A stretch of 64,000 nt of DNA, from the NCBI GenBank assembly GCA_050251195.1, contig JBFWNG010000014.1, positions 13,788-77,787 on the forward strand, written 5' to 3'. This DNA is from JBFWNG01 sp050251195. Lineage in GTDB: Bacteria > Bdellovibrionota_B > Oligoflexia > Oligoflexales > Oligoflexaceae. The position numbers were made by a program, and so were the translations under genes. The notes under the pieces were generated by a model. It searched no databases. It saw nothing but the letters and a program-made list of their open reading frames with translations, and was not told where the DNA came from. Of this stretch, positions 16,476 through 25,745 are shown one piece after another (the first letter of the stretch is position 1; every line of letters starts with the position of its first letter).

Positions 16476-17726
16476 TTATAAAAGATCGCCCGAGTTACTA
16501 TCCTGAAAGCGTTTTCTTGCGGCTTTCACCTTTTGTACCAGATCTTTGTCCAAAGTGACGCCTTTCGCAAGAAGTTCTTTAGAAGTATTGGCAAGGCTGG
16601 CGTAAGCCTTTTCAAACGAGGGTTCCAGCAGGTAAGACTCGCAGAGCTCTTGGAAGCAATTGATAAGATCGCCCTTTTTCTTGTATGCAAGACCAAGATT
16701 GTAATGCAAAAGATGAACCTTAGCCTTATCTGCTAGCAGTTTCATCGCGTTTCTGTACGTGTCGATACTTCTCTCGAATTCCCCTTTATTCACTTGAGAA
16801 ATGGCGAGATTGTTGAAGACTCTTGCCAGATCGTCACCACTTTCTGTTTCTGCGATAAGTTGTGTGGCAAGCGATATATCGCCTTCCTTAAACGCTACAG
16901 TCGCCAAGGCGTCCTTCGCCTCTTGATTGTCACCGTCTAACTCCATTACTTCAGCAAGAACCTTCTTGGCGTCGTCATCTCGATCTGCTTGAATAAAAGC
17001 AGAACCAAGACTTATTTTATTTGTAAAATTCCTTGGCGATGTAGAAATCATTCCTTGAAGTATTTGGATGGCTTCCTCGTGTTTCCCCTGTCGCGAAAAT
17101 AGCTTTGCCTTTAAGGCTAAAGCGGGATTATAGGCGGGATCGTGCTTCGTTGCTGCATTTATCTCCTCTTCCGCCTTGTCGAATTTCGCCATTTTGAACC
17201 AGATGTCTGCCATGGCTGTGTGCACCCTACTGACCTGTTCGGTGGATGTCAGGATTTTGTTGTCCATTAGTTTGAGTGCCTCAGAGGGTTTGTCCTCCAG
17301 AAGGTAGCCTTCGACTTTCCTGAGTTGAGATTCGATAGGGCTGAGATTATTTTCTCGTTCGATCATCTCCGTCACGAGCTTGCGTGCGTCCGCCTTATCG
17401 AAGGGAACATTTAAAATATCCTTATATCCCAACTCCTTTGTCAGTTGGACGTCTTCAACCGTCATCCTTTTCGAATAGATGATAGCGGGCAAATACCGCT
17501 TCTTTCGTGATTGTCTCGCTCTTTGAATAAAAATTGTCCCTGGGAGCCCGGTCATTTCCCACGTAACCACGAGAAACTGAGCATGTTCCTTCTTCGCAAC
17601 TTCCAGACCTTCCGGCCCCGTCCTAGCTTTGAGAATTTTGGAAAAGCCAAGACCGCTTAACAACATTTCGAAAAACAAAATGTTTGCGTCATTGTCGTCA
17701 ACGATTAGCACCCTTTCGAGACCCAT
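16476..17726 (-). CDS. Receiver-TPR protein with degenerate phosphosite
   Basis: A 416-residue cytosolic protein: an N-terminal CheY-like receiver (about 4-120) joined to tetratricopeptide repeats (about 130-390). The acidic pair Asp10/Asp11 (VDDND) is kept, but Thr55 stands where the phosphoacceptor Asp should be (VVTWEM), and the conserved Lys is lost (NVPF near 106-109). It should not work as a normal phospho-receiver. The motif LPGTIFIQRA is nearly repeated in the second receiver of the next gene (LPGPIFLQRA), so the two are paralogues. A strong AAGGAGG precedes the ATG. It is divergent from the gene at 17924. The role may be scaffolding near the motility apparatus (inference). Confidence 0.85.
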   Translation of the reverse strand: MGLERVLIVDDNDANILFFEMLLSGLGFSKILKARTGPEGLEVAKKEHAQFLVVTWEMTGLPGTIFIQRARQSRKKRYLPAIIYSKRMTVEDVQLTKELGYKDILNVPFDKADARKLVTEMIERENNLSPIESQLRKVEGYLLEDKPSEALKLMDNKILTSTEQVSRVHTAMADIWFKMAKFDKAEEEINAATKHDPAYNPALALKAKLFSRQGKHEEAIQILQGMISTSPRNFTNKISLGSAFIQADRDDDAKKVLAEVMELDGDNQEAKDALATVAFKEGDISLATQLIAETESGDDLARVFNNLAISQVNKGEFERSIDTYRNAMKLLADKAKVHLLHYNLGLAYKKKGDLINCFQELCESYLLEPSFEKAYASLANTSKELLAKGVTLDKDLVQKVKAARKRFQDSNSGDLL

Positions 17727-17857
17727 ACTTTCCTCCTTGGGTTGCTATCGGCCTACTGACAGAGAAATAAAGGGAAATTTATAAGAGGTAGAGAGTTTCT
17801 CCTACAAAAAAAAATCCTATGAATTCAGACAAGTAAGAAAGTTAATTCATTCTATCT

Positions 17858-17883
17858 TCAAGATTCATTTTTTTGTCCGATAG
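17858..17883 (+). promoter_or_regulatory. Sigma-28-like promoter
   Basis: TCAAGATT (17858-17865), 10 bp, then TCCGATAG (17876-17883) resembles the FliA consensus TAAAGTTT-N11-GCCGATAA with six of eight matches in each half. It lies 40 bp before the GTG start of the double-receiver TPR gene. If real, it puts that gene in the late flagellar regulon. Confidence 0.4.
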
Positions 17884-17923
17884 GTGCTTTGAAATCTGAC
17901 TGTCTTCTTATTGAGAGAATTTA

Positions 17924-20065
17924 GTGGATCAAACTTTTGCAGATAAATCGGCTCGAGTCCTCATCGTTGATGGGTCCGGAGCTCTCCGCACCTTGGTTTC
18001 AGAAGTGTTGAAAACGAAGGGGTTCACGAATATTACCGGCGTTCCAACCATTAAAGACGCTCTGGGAATTCTTGAAGCGGAACGAGTTGATTGGATTCTC
18101 TGCCCTTTAATGGCCGGCAACCCCGAAAACGGAATGCATTTGCTGAAAATTGCCGTATCTGTCCCCGAGCTCAAGCATTTGCGCGTTAGCTTTCTTCTCG
18201 AAGAAACTGAACAAAATATATTGCCGCTCGCGTTTGAGTGGGGGCTCCTTTCTTTTCATAAAAAACCCTATACCAAAGACTCCTTGAACGACGATCTCTC
18301 CAAGCTTCTTTCTTCCTATGAAAAGGCAAATTGGGAATCCACACTCGTTTCTGGAACCTACTTGAGGACTTACTTCATTCAGTCTGGCAAACATGAAGAA
18401 GCGGTAAAACTCGATAAGAAATTGATTTCACTTTACCCCTCGCAAACGAGTTTGTTGCAAAACCTCATTCCTTCTTTGGCCAAACTGGGAAAGAAAGATG
18501 AAGCTCAAGCGATTGCCAAGCAGCTCGTGGCAATTGGAGGCGCAAAGAAGGAAGAGATGGAAGCTCTCCTCAAGGAAAATCTGGGCGCTGAAGTAACCCT
18601 TGAGGCCGACAAGTCTTCATCCGACATTAACATACTTGGGGTAGACACCGTACTGGTTGTGGACTCCGACGATGCAGTCGTAAAGGACGTTCGGACAGTT
18701 CTCGAGAACCTGGGCGTAAAGGATATAGTGTCTTTTTCGGATGGCGAGACGGCCGTGAAATACGTCGAGGACGGGGGAAAGGCTAATTTGGTGATTCAAG
18801 AATGGCGAATCCCCAAACTTCCGGGACCGATTTTTTTACAGCGAGCCAAGAGAGCCCTTAGCGTACCGATGATTCTGGTGACGTCTCTCGTTGGCAAGGA
18901 CGATACTGCTTTCTTAAAGGAAATCGGTATTGCAACTGTCGTCAACAAGCCACTTGATCGAGAAACCCTCTTAAGATCCATTGTTACGACCATACAGCAG
19001 GAAAAAGTTCCGACCGACGTCGATTTCATGGAAAATAAGATGCGCAGTTTGTTGTATCGGAAGAAGATAAATGAAGCAGAGGAAATCAGACAGAAACTGT
19101 TCGAAAACAGTAAATATCCTTCCGACAAAAAGAAACTTGCGGAAGCTGAATTTGCCTTCGCGAAAGGCAAATTCGAAGAAGCAAAGAAAAAGGCGATAGA
19201 GGTTCTAAAAGAAAACGGTGATTCCATCGTGACTCTTAATCTTCTAGGCAAGACTCTAATGACCTTGAGAGAGTTTGATATCAGCTTGAAATGTTTTGAG
19301 AAGGCGCAAAAACTCGCTCCTCACAACATCGAACGCCTTTGTGAGATGGCGGAAGTGCATTCGGAATTGAAGAATGAAGCTAAGGCTGAAGAGTCCATAG
19401 ATACCGCGAAAAGAATGAGCCCCGGCGATGATCGGGTGACGGAGGCTCAAGCTAAACTTGCAATCAACTCTGGAAAAACAGAGAAAGCTCAAAAAGTTCT
19501 GAAGCAATTGGAGAACCTGGATAACGTCGTTTCCTATATGAATAACCAGGCAATTGCGCTGTCCCGTTGCGACCGGGTTGAAGAAGGAGTGGCGACCTAT
19601 AAGAGAACTATTGAGTCTATTCCCGACGACCGAAAGGAAACCAAGGCAATTGTTGTTTACAATCTTGCGCTTGCTTTCGTTCGCGCGGAAAATTACAACG
19701 AAGCGAAAATCTGGCTTAGTAAATGCTCCGCATTAGAGAGTCGCGTAAAAGCGAAAGCAACCTCTCTGCTTGCAAGGATCAAGAAAGCGCTCGACTCGGG
19801 AGAAGCGATCGACCTGTTCGTAAGTCAGGACGAAAGCAAGAAAAAGGTAGAAGAAAGCGAAACCATTACAGAGCAAGATGAAATGGTGGCGCTCGTGAAG
19901 GCGCAAAAAGGCGATATTGGACTCTACCTGATCTTCACTTCGGGGAGTGTGGAAGCTAGTTTTGCAGACCTTTTAAGCTCTATGCCAAGGTTTAAGTTCC
20001 GTCAAGCGATCGAAAGAGACGCTTCCGGCGGTGCCGACAGACTTATGGCCAACAAAGCAGGCTAG
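17924..20065 (+). CDS. Double-receiver TPR protein, both phosphosites altered
   Basis: A 713-residue cytosolic protein: receiver 1 (about 10-125), a TPR-like spacer (about 140-220), receiver 2 (about 240-355), then a long run of tetratricopeptide repeats (about 365-650) and a short tail. In receiver 1, Cys60 replaces the phosphoacceptor Asp (ILCPLM) and one acid of the pair is Gly. In receiver 2, Glu293 replaces Asp (IQEWRIP) while Thr320 and Lys342 remain, so it may mimic a phosphorylated state. The start is GTG at 17924 after TTGAGAG. A sigma-28-like site lies upstream. Paralogue of the divergent gene at 16476. It ends 2 bp before a convergent gene. Confidence 0.85.
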   Translation: MDQTFADKSARVLIVDGSGALRTLVSEVLKTKGFTNITGVPTIKDALGILEAERVDWILCPLMAGNPENGMHLLKIAVSVPELKHLRVSFLLEETEQNILPLAFEWGLLSFHKKPYTKDSLNDDLSKLLSSYEKANWESTLVSGTYLRTYFIQSGKHEEAVKLDKKLISLYPSQTSLLQNLIPSLAKLGKKDEAQAIAKQLVAIGGAKKEEMEALLKENLGAEVTLEADKSSSDINILGVDTVLVVDSDDAVVKDVRTVLENLGVKDIVSFSDGETAVKYVEDGGKANLVIQEWRIPKLPGPIFLQRAKRALSVPMILVTSLVGKDDTAFLKEIGIATVVNKPLDRETLLRSIVTTIQQEKVPTDVDFMENKMRSLLYRKKINEAEEIRQKLFENSKYPSDKKKLAEAEFAFAKGKFEEAKKKAIEVLKENGDSIVTLNLLGKTLMTLREFDISLKCFEKAQKLAPHNIERLCEMAEVHSELKNEAKAEESIDTAKRMSPGDDRVTEAQAKLAINSGKTEKAQKVLKQLENLDNVVSYMNNQAIALSRCDRVEEGVATYKRTIESIPDDRKETKAIVVYNLALAFVRAENYNEAKIWLSKCSALESRVKAKATSLLARIKKALDSGEAIDLFVSQDESKKKVEESETITEQDEMVALVKAQKGDIGLYLIFTSGSVEASFADLLSSMPRFKFRQAIERDASGGADRLMANKAG

Positions 20066-20067
20066 TC

Positions 20068-21462
20068 TTACAAATCAAATATCTTACCAGGGTTCAGAAT
20101 ATTGTTGGGATCAAAAGATCTCTTGATAGTCTTCATCAATTCCATCTGAACATTTGTAGAGCAATACTTGAGGTCCTTTTTCTTAAGAAGACCGATTCCG
20201 TGTTCCGCGCTGACGCTGCCCTTATAGTGCGTGATTCTTTCGAATACCTTGTTTTGCAGCTTCAAGCATCGTTCAGCAAACTCTTCGGGTGTGCAGGATT
20301 CGGCTCCTACGTAGTTTAAGTGAACGTTGCCGTCGCCGATGTGACCGAAAAGGTAAACATCGACCTTCGGATCGAGTTCCTTCATTTTCTCGAGCTCACC
20401 GACAAACTCGGCCATATTGCTGATGGGGACAGATATGTCGTTTTTCTTCAGGAATTTGTTTGTTGAGAGAGATTCGCTGATATTTTCTCTGAGGGACCAG
20501 AGGTCTCTGAATTCGGAAGAATTTGACGCGATCACGGCATCCGACACTATGCCTTTTTCGAACAGTTCGCCCAAGAAGTCTTCAAAACCGCCGGGAGCGC
20601 CGTGGTTTTCCCTCTCGATGAGCAAATAATACTCCGAGGGCGCGGCAAAAGGAGACTTGAGCTTGCTAAACTTGCTCAAAACGAGATTTAAGCACTTGTT
20701 AGAGAAGAATTCGAATGCCGTGACGGTTAGGCTGTTGCGATTACATGCCTGAATGATGTCGGGTATCTTCTCGAACTGGGGAACCTGAAGGAGCGCGAGG
20801 TCCGTTCCCTTGAGCGGATTGACAAGGCGTACTGTTGCCTTCGTAATGACGCCTAACGTTCCTTCTGAGCCAATAAATAAATGTTTGAGGTCGTATCCGA
20901 TATTGTTCTTCAACAGGTTATAGTTCAGGTCGAGGATGTCCCCGTTGGCGAGTACCACTTCTAAGCCGAGCACTTGTTCGCGCATTCCGCCGAAACGTAT
21001 GAGTTTGAGTCCGCCCGCGTTCGTTGCGATGTTGCCGCCAACCTGACAGCTACCCTTGGAGGCAAGGTCCAAAGCGAAAAACAAGCCAACTTCTTTGGCT
21101 CTTTCCTGCGCAACCTGCGTGATTACGCCTGCCTCCAGCAGCATCGATTTTCCAACGGTGTCTACGTTGAGGATTTTGTTGAAACGTTCGAGGCTCAAGA
21201 CAAGTTCTTCGTTTGTGGCTGTGACTGCAGCGGCAAGGCCGGTTCGTCCACCCGACGGAATAACTTTCAGGTTGTGCGTGTTGCAATAACGGAGGATCTT
21301 CGACACTTCCTCTGTTGTTCTTGGTAGGACAACGCACGAGGGCTTTCCTGGGATTTTTGTCCAGTCCGTTCCGTAAGGTCGCATCTTATCCGGGTCAGTT
21401 AAAACATGCTCAGAACCGACAACGTCACAAAAATAACTTCGATGAGTATCTGAAATTCCCAT
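20068..21462 (-). CDS. FAD-linked 2-hydroxyacid dehydrogenase (GlcD/D2HGDH family)
   Basis: Flavoprotein of 464 residues that oxidises a D-2-hydroxyacid such as glycolate, D-lactate or D-2-hydroxyglutarate. The PCMH-type FAD domain (about 35-215) has PSGGRTGLAAA, GGNIATNAGG and GSEGTLGVIT. The C-terminal half carries FGHIGDGNVHLNY with metal-binding His and the final SAEHGIGLLKK, both family hallmarks. The substrate cannot be fixed by eye. AGGCGG precedes the ATG, which lies 2 bp after the malic enzyme stop, so the two are co-transcribed. The combination suggests organic-acid catabolism feeding pyruvate or 2-oxoacid pools. Confidence 0.85.
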   Translation of the reverse strand: MGISDTHRSYFCDVVGSEHVLTDPDKMRPYGTDWTKIPGKPSCVVLPRTTEEVSKILRYCNTHNLKVIPSGGRTGLAAAVTATNEELVLSLERFNKILNVDTVGKSMLLEAGVITQVAQERAKEVGLFFALDLASKGSCQVGGNIATNAGGLKLIRFGGMREQVLGLEVVLANGDILDLNYNLLKNNIGYDLKHLFIGSEGTLGVITKATVRLVNPLKGTDLALLQVPQFEKIPDIIQACNRNSLTVTAFEFFSNKCLNLVLSKFSKLKSPFAAPSEYYLLIERENHGAPGGFEDFLGELFEKGIVSDAVIASNSSEFRDLWSLRENISESLSTNKFLKKNDISVPISNMAEFVGELEKMKELDPKVDVYLFGHIGDGNVHLNYVGAESCTPEEFAERCLKLQNKVFERITHYKGSVSAEHGIGLLKKKDLKYCSTNVQMELMKTIKRSFDPNNILNPGKIFDL

Positions 21463-21464
21463 GG

Positions 21465-23747
21465 TTACCGCCTAAAAGCTTGGTTTGCTGCCAAGTAAAT
21501 AAGGTTAATAGTTTCTTCTGTAGTCGCGTCACGTTCAATGATTTGTGCGACGTTGTTCAATCCTACCAGGATTGGTCCTGTCGCGGTAGCAGGTATCAAA
21601 TTCGCTAAGATCTTGTAGCATATGTTTGCAGATGTAAGATCAGGAAAAATAAGGACATTTGCTCTTCCCTTAAGTTCGCAAAACGGGAAATACGCGTTTT
21701 GAAGACTAGGATTGAGCGCAACGTTTGCCTGAATTTCGCCGTCAAAGATAAAGTCGCGTTTCTTTTGTTTTAAGATTTCCACCGCGTCCGCAACTTTTTT
21801 CACCTTCTCATGTCGATTAGATCCGAAGCTGGAGAAACTGAGCATCGCTACTCGAATATCTTCGTCGGTATAGCGTCGGGCAAGCTGGGCCGTTGTGACG
21901 GCGATCTGGGCAAGCTCTTCGGCGGTCGGATCGATATTTACGGCGCAATCCGAGAAGAAATAGAGCTTGTTGTCGTACACAACCATTTGAATACCGCAAA
22001 GCATACTCTCCTTTGCGACTCCCAGGACTTCCATAAGCGGACGAAGCCCCTTGACGTAGGGTTCAACCAATCCCGTGACCATGGCATCTGCCAAATTGTT
22101 TTTTACCATCATCGCCGCGAAATAATCCGAATTGCGCAGCAGTTGGTGTGCAATGGTTCTGGTCACGCCCTTCCGCTGCCTAAGTTCAAGAAGCTGTTCC
22201 GCAAATTTCTGAGACCTGCTGTCATGCAGGTTGTCTATTATAGCGGATTTCTTTTCGATTTCACTGACACCGACCTGTTCGGCTTCTTTAACGATTTGAT
22301 CTCTTGAGCCTATTAGAATCGTGTCAACGTCCCCGTCCGACGAAATCTGTGCGGCGGCCTTGATAACGCGCGCGTCATGACCGTGCGAAATAACGACGAT
22401 AGGCTTACGTTTCTTGAGCAATGTAGTTTCATGAATTTCGTTGCGAATCTTGCGGAATATTCTTTTCGTCGGACCAAGTATGTTTTCGATTTGTTGGCGA
22501 TATTGATCTATGTCGATAATACGTCGAGCGGCACCCGAGGCAATGGCGGCTTCGGCTACGGCGGGTGCGACGTGCGTTAAAACTCTCGGATCAACTGGCT
22601 TTGGAATTAAGTAGTCTCTACCGAATCCGTAGGTTTCTTTATCCGAGTAAACACGCAAAACTTCTTCAGGGACTTCTTCTTTTGCCAATGCCGCGATAGC
22701 TTTTACGGCTGCAAGTTTCATTTCTTTGTTTATACATCGTGCTTGAACGTCAAGAGCGCCTCTGAATATATAGGGAAATCCAAGCACGTTGTTGACCTGA
22801 TTCGGATAGTCACTTCTTCCCGTTGCAATAATCGCATCAGGCCTTGCTGCCTTCGCTATCGCCGGATCTATCTCGGGATCAGGATTAGACAAAGCAAAAA
22901 TAATGGGGTTAGGCGCCATCTTTGAAATCATTTGCGGGCTTACGACGTTCGGAGCGGATACTCCGATGAAGGCATCGGCGCCGGCGAGGGCGTCTTCAAG
23001 CGTTTTAGCGGATGTATTGGCAGCAAATTTAGCTTTGTAAGGATTGAGTTCTGCCATTCTGTCCTTGGTTATGACGCCTTTGCTGTCGCACATCAGAAGA
23101 TTGGCTTCACTAAGACCTAGTTCAAGGAAAATATTCGCGCACGCTATCGCTGCAGCGCCACCGCCCGAAAAGACAACCTTCGTTGTCTCAATACTTCTAC
23201 CTGTGACCTCGAGCGCATTCAAGAACGCCGATGCCGCGATGATGGCTGTGCCATGTTGGTCGTCGTGGAACACAGGAATGCTCATTGTGCTCGTCAATGC
23301 TTCTTCAATGTAGAAGCACTCTGGAGCCTTGATGTCTTCTAAGTTTATTCCGCCGAACGTTGGTTCAAGAGCTCTCACAGCTTTGATAAAGTCGTCTGTC
23401 GTGTCGCATTGAAGCTCAATGTCGAAGACATCGATGTTAGCGAATTTCTTGAAGAGCATTCCTTTGCCCTCCATAACGGGCTTGGCGGCATAAGGACCAA
23501 TGTTGCCCAGCCCTAGAACAGCAGTGCCGTTTGTAACAACGCCGACAAGGTTTCCGCGACCCGTGTATGTAAACGAAAGCTCTTTATTCTTGTCGATCTC
23601 TCGGCAAGGACCGGCAACACCAGGCGAATATGCTAGCGAGAGCTCTTCCTGAGTTGTTACGGGCTTTGTAAGTGATGTGGCGATTTTGCCGGCAGGGAAT
23701 CTGCTATGGTATTCAAGGGCTAATTTTTCGAAGTCGATTTTTGCCAA
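21465..23747 (-). CDS. maeB: NADP-type malic enzyme with phosphotransacetylase-like domain
   Basis: Oxidative decarboxylation of malate to pyruvate, giving reducing power. The length of 760 residues is that of the hybrid MaeB class. The N-terminal malic domain has SPGVAGPCREI, the Tyr-containing SYTGRGN-like start of the active site (SFTYTGRGNLVGV), GTAVLGLGNIG and the divalent-metal motif FDIELQCD. The NAD(P)-binding domain has VFSGGGAAAIAC. The C-terminal ~330 residues resemble phosphate acetyltransferase and are usually regulatory (acetyl-CoA sensing). It lies in an operon with dacB upstream (12 bp) and the FAD dehydrogenase downstream (2 bp). Confidence 0.93.
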   Translation of the reverse strand: MAKIDFEKLALEYHSRFPAGKIATSLTKPVTTQEELSLAYSPGVAGPCREIDKNKELSFTYTGRGNLVGVVTNGTAVLGLGNIGPYAAKPVMEGKGMLFKKFANIDVFDIELQCDTTDDFIKAVRALEPTFGGINLEDIKAPECFYIEEALTSTMSIPVFHDDQHGTAIIAASAFLNALEVTGRSIETTKVVFSGGGAAAIACANIFLELGLSEANLLMCDSKGVITKDRMAELNPYKAKFAANTSAKTLEDALAGADAFIGVSAPNVVSPQMISKMAPNPIIFALSNPDPEIDPAIAKAARPDAIIATGRSDYPNQVNNVLGFPYIFRGALDVQARCINKEMKLAAVKAIAALAKEEVPEEVLRVYSDKETYGFGRDYLIPKPVDPRVLTHVAPAVAEAAIASGAARRIIDIDQYRQQIENILGPTKRIFRKIRNEIHETTLLKKRKPIVVISHGHDARVIKAAAQISSDGDVDTILIGSRDQIVKEAEQVGVSEIEKKSAIIDNLHDSRSQKFAEQLLELRQRKGVTRTIAHQLLRNSDYFAAMMVKNNLADAMVTGLVEPYVKGLRPLMEVLGVAKESMLCGIQMVVYDNKLYFFSDCAVNIDPTAEELAQIAVTTAQLARRYTDEDIRVAMLSFSSFGSNRHEKVKKVADAVEILKQKKRDFIFDGEIQANVALNPSLQNAYFPFCELKGRANVLIFPDLTSANICYKILANLIPATATGPILVGLNNVAQIIERDATTEETINLIYLAANQAFRR

Positions 23748-23759
23748 TTTGTTTCCATT

Positions 23760-25202
23760 TCAAAATGTTTCTATGAACTTTTTAATAGCATGGTCTTGAC
23801 GTTCTCTGAAGTCGAAAATGCTTGGCTGAGAACGCTTAGGTATGCCGTTCTCGAGGATGGCGAAGGCCACCAGTCCGTGCTTGGGGTGATTGAGATATCC
23901 GGCAAGGCCGGAGACGGCCACCGGTTCGGATAGCGTTCCCGTTTTGGCACGTACCAGAGTCGCCAGATTGAGCATATCCTTTTTAAAACGCCGTTCGAGG
24001 GTGCCCTCTTCGCCTCCGCTGGCAAGCCCGTTGATAAATTCGGGAAAGAAATCAAAGCGCTTCGTCGCGTAAACCAGGATCTGGACGATCTGTTCGGCAC
24101 TTAGCCTGTTTTCTTCCGTCAGCCCGGATCCGTTGTTAAGAACAAACTTGGAACGAATTCCGACGTCGTTTGTTAGAAAGGATCTGATTGCTTCAAGGCC
24201 GCCGGCCGTGGTTCCTGGTTTACCGCTGCCCAAGGTTGCGCCTAATCTTTTCACCAGTACGTCTGCGATGTAGTTGTTGGAAAAATGATTCAGTCCAGAG
24301 ACTATAAACCCGAGGTCGTAACTGGTTATCGAATGGACGTAGGTGTCGGACTCTCGTTTTTGCCCCGATTTTACGCCCCCCTTGACCGAGATGCCGGCTT
24401 CCTTAAGAAAGGATTTCAGGATTTCTCCGTTGCTCTGAACGGGGTCGCCTATGGAACGATAAATCTTTGTCAGTGGAGCCGTTGCCCCGATCTTGCCCGA
24501 TCCGATAATTTCTGTCGAGTCGTCCGTCGTGCGGGTGATTTGTAGCGCCGTTGATTGTCGCCCCGGAACCGTCTTGATGTTGTTCTTTAGCTTTACGCTC
24601 TCGAGAAGATAGGGGTAATGGGTCATAAGCGCCTTGCCTCCGTCGAGGGCTGGGCTAACCGCAACCGAGTAGGTATTGAAATTGATTCCGAAGGGGGTAA
24701 TTGGCGCGTCGTAGGCCCTTGAGGATTGCCGCTCGCCTCCGTTTCTTATTCCGCTCCTCGTTTCATCGTCAAATAGCGAATTATCGATGACGATGTCGCC
24801 CGAGATTTCATTAATACCCATTGCTTTGAGATCAGCGGCAAACTCCCAGAGCTTCTCGTTAACGAGAAAAGGATCTCCTGCGCCAACACAAATGAGATCC
24901 CCGGCAATGCGATTGCCGGTTCGCTTGCCCCTTGCGTAGAACTCGGTTTTGAATTTGTGTTTGGGCCCTAGAATCTTCAAAAGAGCAGCTGAGGTCGCCA
25001 GTTTTGAAACCGAGGCAGGATTTAGAAGACGTTGAGGCTCAATACTATATAAAGCCTTTTGATCGGCAACCCGCACGAAGAGGACTGATTGTGCGTGCTC
25101 TTGCTTAAGATTATAGAATAACTCCTCGGCTAAACCGGGAACTCCTCCCGTCAGTAGAATTGCGAGGAGAAACAAGGCCGGCGTGCGCAAGGCGGCATTC
25201 AT
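23760..25202 (-). CDS. dacB: D-alanyl-D-alanine carboxypeptidase/endopeptidase (PBP4 type)
   Basis: Periplasmic peptidoglycan hydrolase of the S13 family that trims or cuts peptide crosslinks. From the ATG at 25202 (GGAG five bases upstream; the longer frame has no such site) it is 480 residues, with a signal peptide to about residue 25. Catalytic motifs: SVSK (Ser64-Lys67), SNN in HFSNNYIAD, and KTG in RAKTGTLSEP. The large insert between the first two motifs is typical of PBP4. First gene of the dacB-maeB-dehydrogenase operon. Confidence 0.92.
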   Translation of the reverse strand: MNAALRTPALFLLAILLTGGVPGLAEELFYNLKQEHAQSVLFVRVADQKALYSIEPQRLLNPASVSKLATSAALLKILGPKHKFKTEFYARGKRTGNRIAGDLICVGAGDPFLVNEKLWEFAADLKAMGINEISGDIVIDNSLFDDETRSGIRNGGERQSSRAYDAPITPFGINFNTYSVAVSPALDGGKALMTHYPYLLESVKLKNNIKTVPGRQSTALQITRTTDDSTEIIGSGKIGATAPLTKIYRSIGDPVQSNGEILKSFLKEAGISVKGGVKSGQKRESDTYVHSITSYDLGFIVSGLNHFSNNYIADVLVKRLGATLGSGKPGTTAGGLEAIRSFLTNDVGIRSKFVLNNGSGLTEENRLSAEQIVQILVYATKRFDFFPEFINGLASGGEEGTLERRFKKDMLNLATLVRAKTGTLSEPVAVSGLAGYLNHPKHGLVAFAILENGIPKRSQPSIFDFRERQDHAIKKFIETF

Positions 25203-25264
25203 GGGTGCTCCGAACATCGATTTTAACTGGGACTAGCATATCTCACTTTGCTTCTTAATAAAAT

Positions 25265-25282
25265 CGCCTATGAAGGCGTTTT
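25265..25282 (+). terminator. Short hairpin with T-run before mce
   Basis: CGCCT-atga-AGGCG (25265-25278) followed by TTTT. The stem is only 5 bp, with three further A-T pairs possible beyond a T-T mismatch. It lies between the divergent dacB and mce, about 40 bp before the mce start, so on the plus strand it could be an attenuator. Weak. Confidence 0.25.
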
Positions 25283-25321
25283 AATCTTTAGTATCTGTAT
25301 CTGTGTCATTTGGAGGGTGCT

Positions 25322-25744
25322 ATGAAGATTACGGGTATTAATCATGTGGGCTTAGCCCCGAAAGATCCTGCGAAAGCAAAATGGTTCCTAGAGGTGGCTC
25401 TGGGACTGCCCCATCTTGGCGAAGAGCTTGTGGCGTCGCAAAGCACTCTGACGACCATGTTTGATTCCAAGGGGCGGGGTGCTTCAGCGCGCCTGGAAAT
25501 TCTCGAAAACGACGATGATAAAGACGGCCCGATAAGAAAGTTTCTTGAGAAGAAAGGTGCAGGCATTCATCACCTTGCAATGACTGTTGATTCCGTAGAG
25601 GAAGCTATAAAACGTATGGTCTCCCTGAATGTCAAAATGATTGATTCCCAACCTAGGCCTGGAGCGCACAATACGAAGATAGCCTTCGTGCATCCTGAGA
25701 GCACGGGAGGATTGCTTGTGGAGTTTGTTCAGGAGCGGGGATAA
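25322..25744 (+). CDS. mce: Methylmalonyl-CoA epimerase
   Basis: VOC-fold enzyme of about 140 residues that interconverts (R)- and (S)-methylmalonyl-CoA in propionate metabolism. The start MKITGINHVGLAPKD is typical, with metal ligand His in the first motif; the second module has GIHHLAMTVDS and the final VHPESTGGLLVEFVQ carries the ligand Glu. GGAGG five bases before the ATG at 25322 decides the start over a TTG at 25310. No methylmalonyl-CoA mutase gene is in the window. sucCD at 33017 handles the succinyl-CoA such a pathway would yield. It converges on the M50 protease gene with a 1-bp gap. Confidence 0.9.
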   Translation: MKITGINHVGLAPKDPAKAKWFLEVALGLPHLGEELVASQSTLTTMFDSKGRGASARLEILENDDDKDGPIRKFLEKKGAGIHHLAMTVDSVEEAIKRMVSLNVKMIDSQPRPGAHNTKIAFVHPESTGGLLVEFVQERG

Positions 25745-25745
25745 T

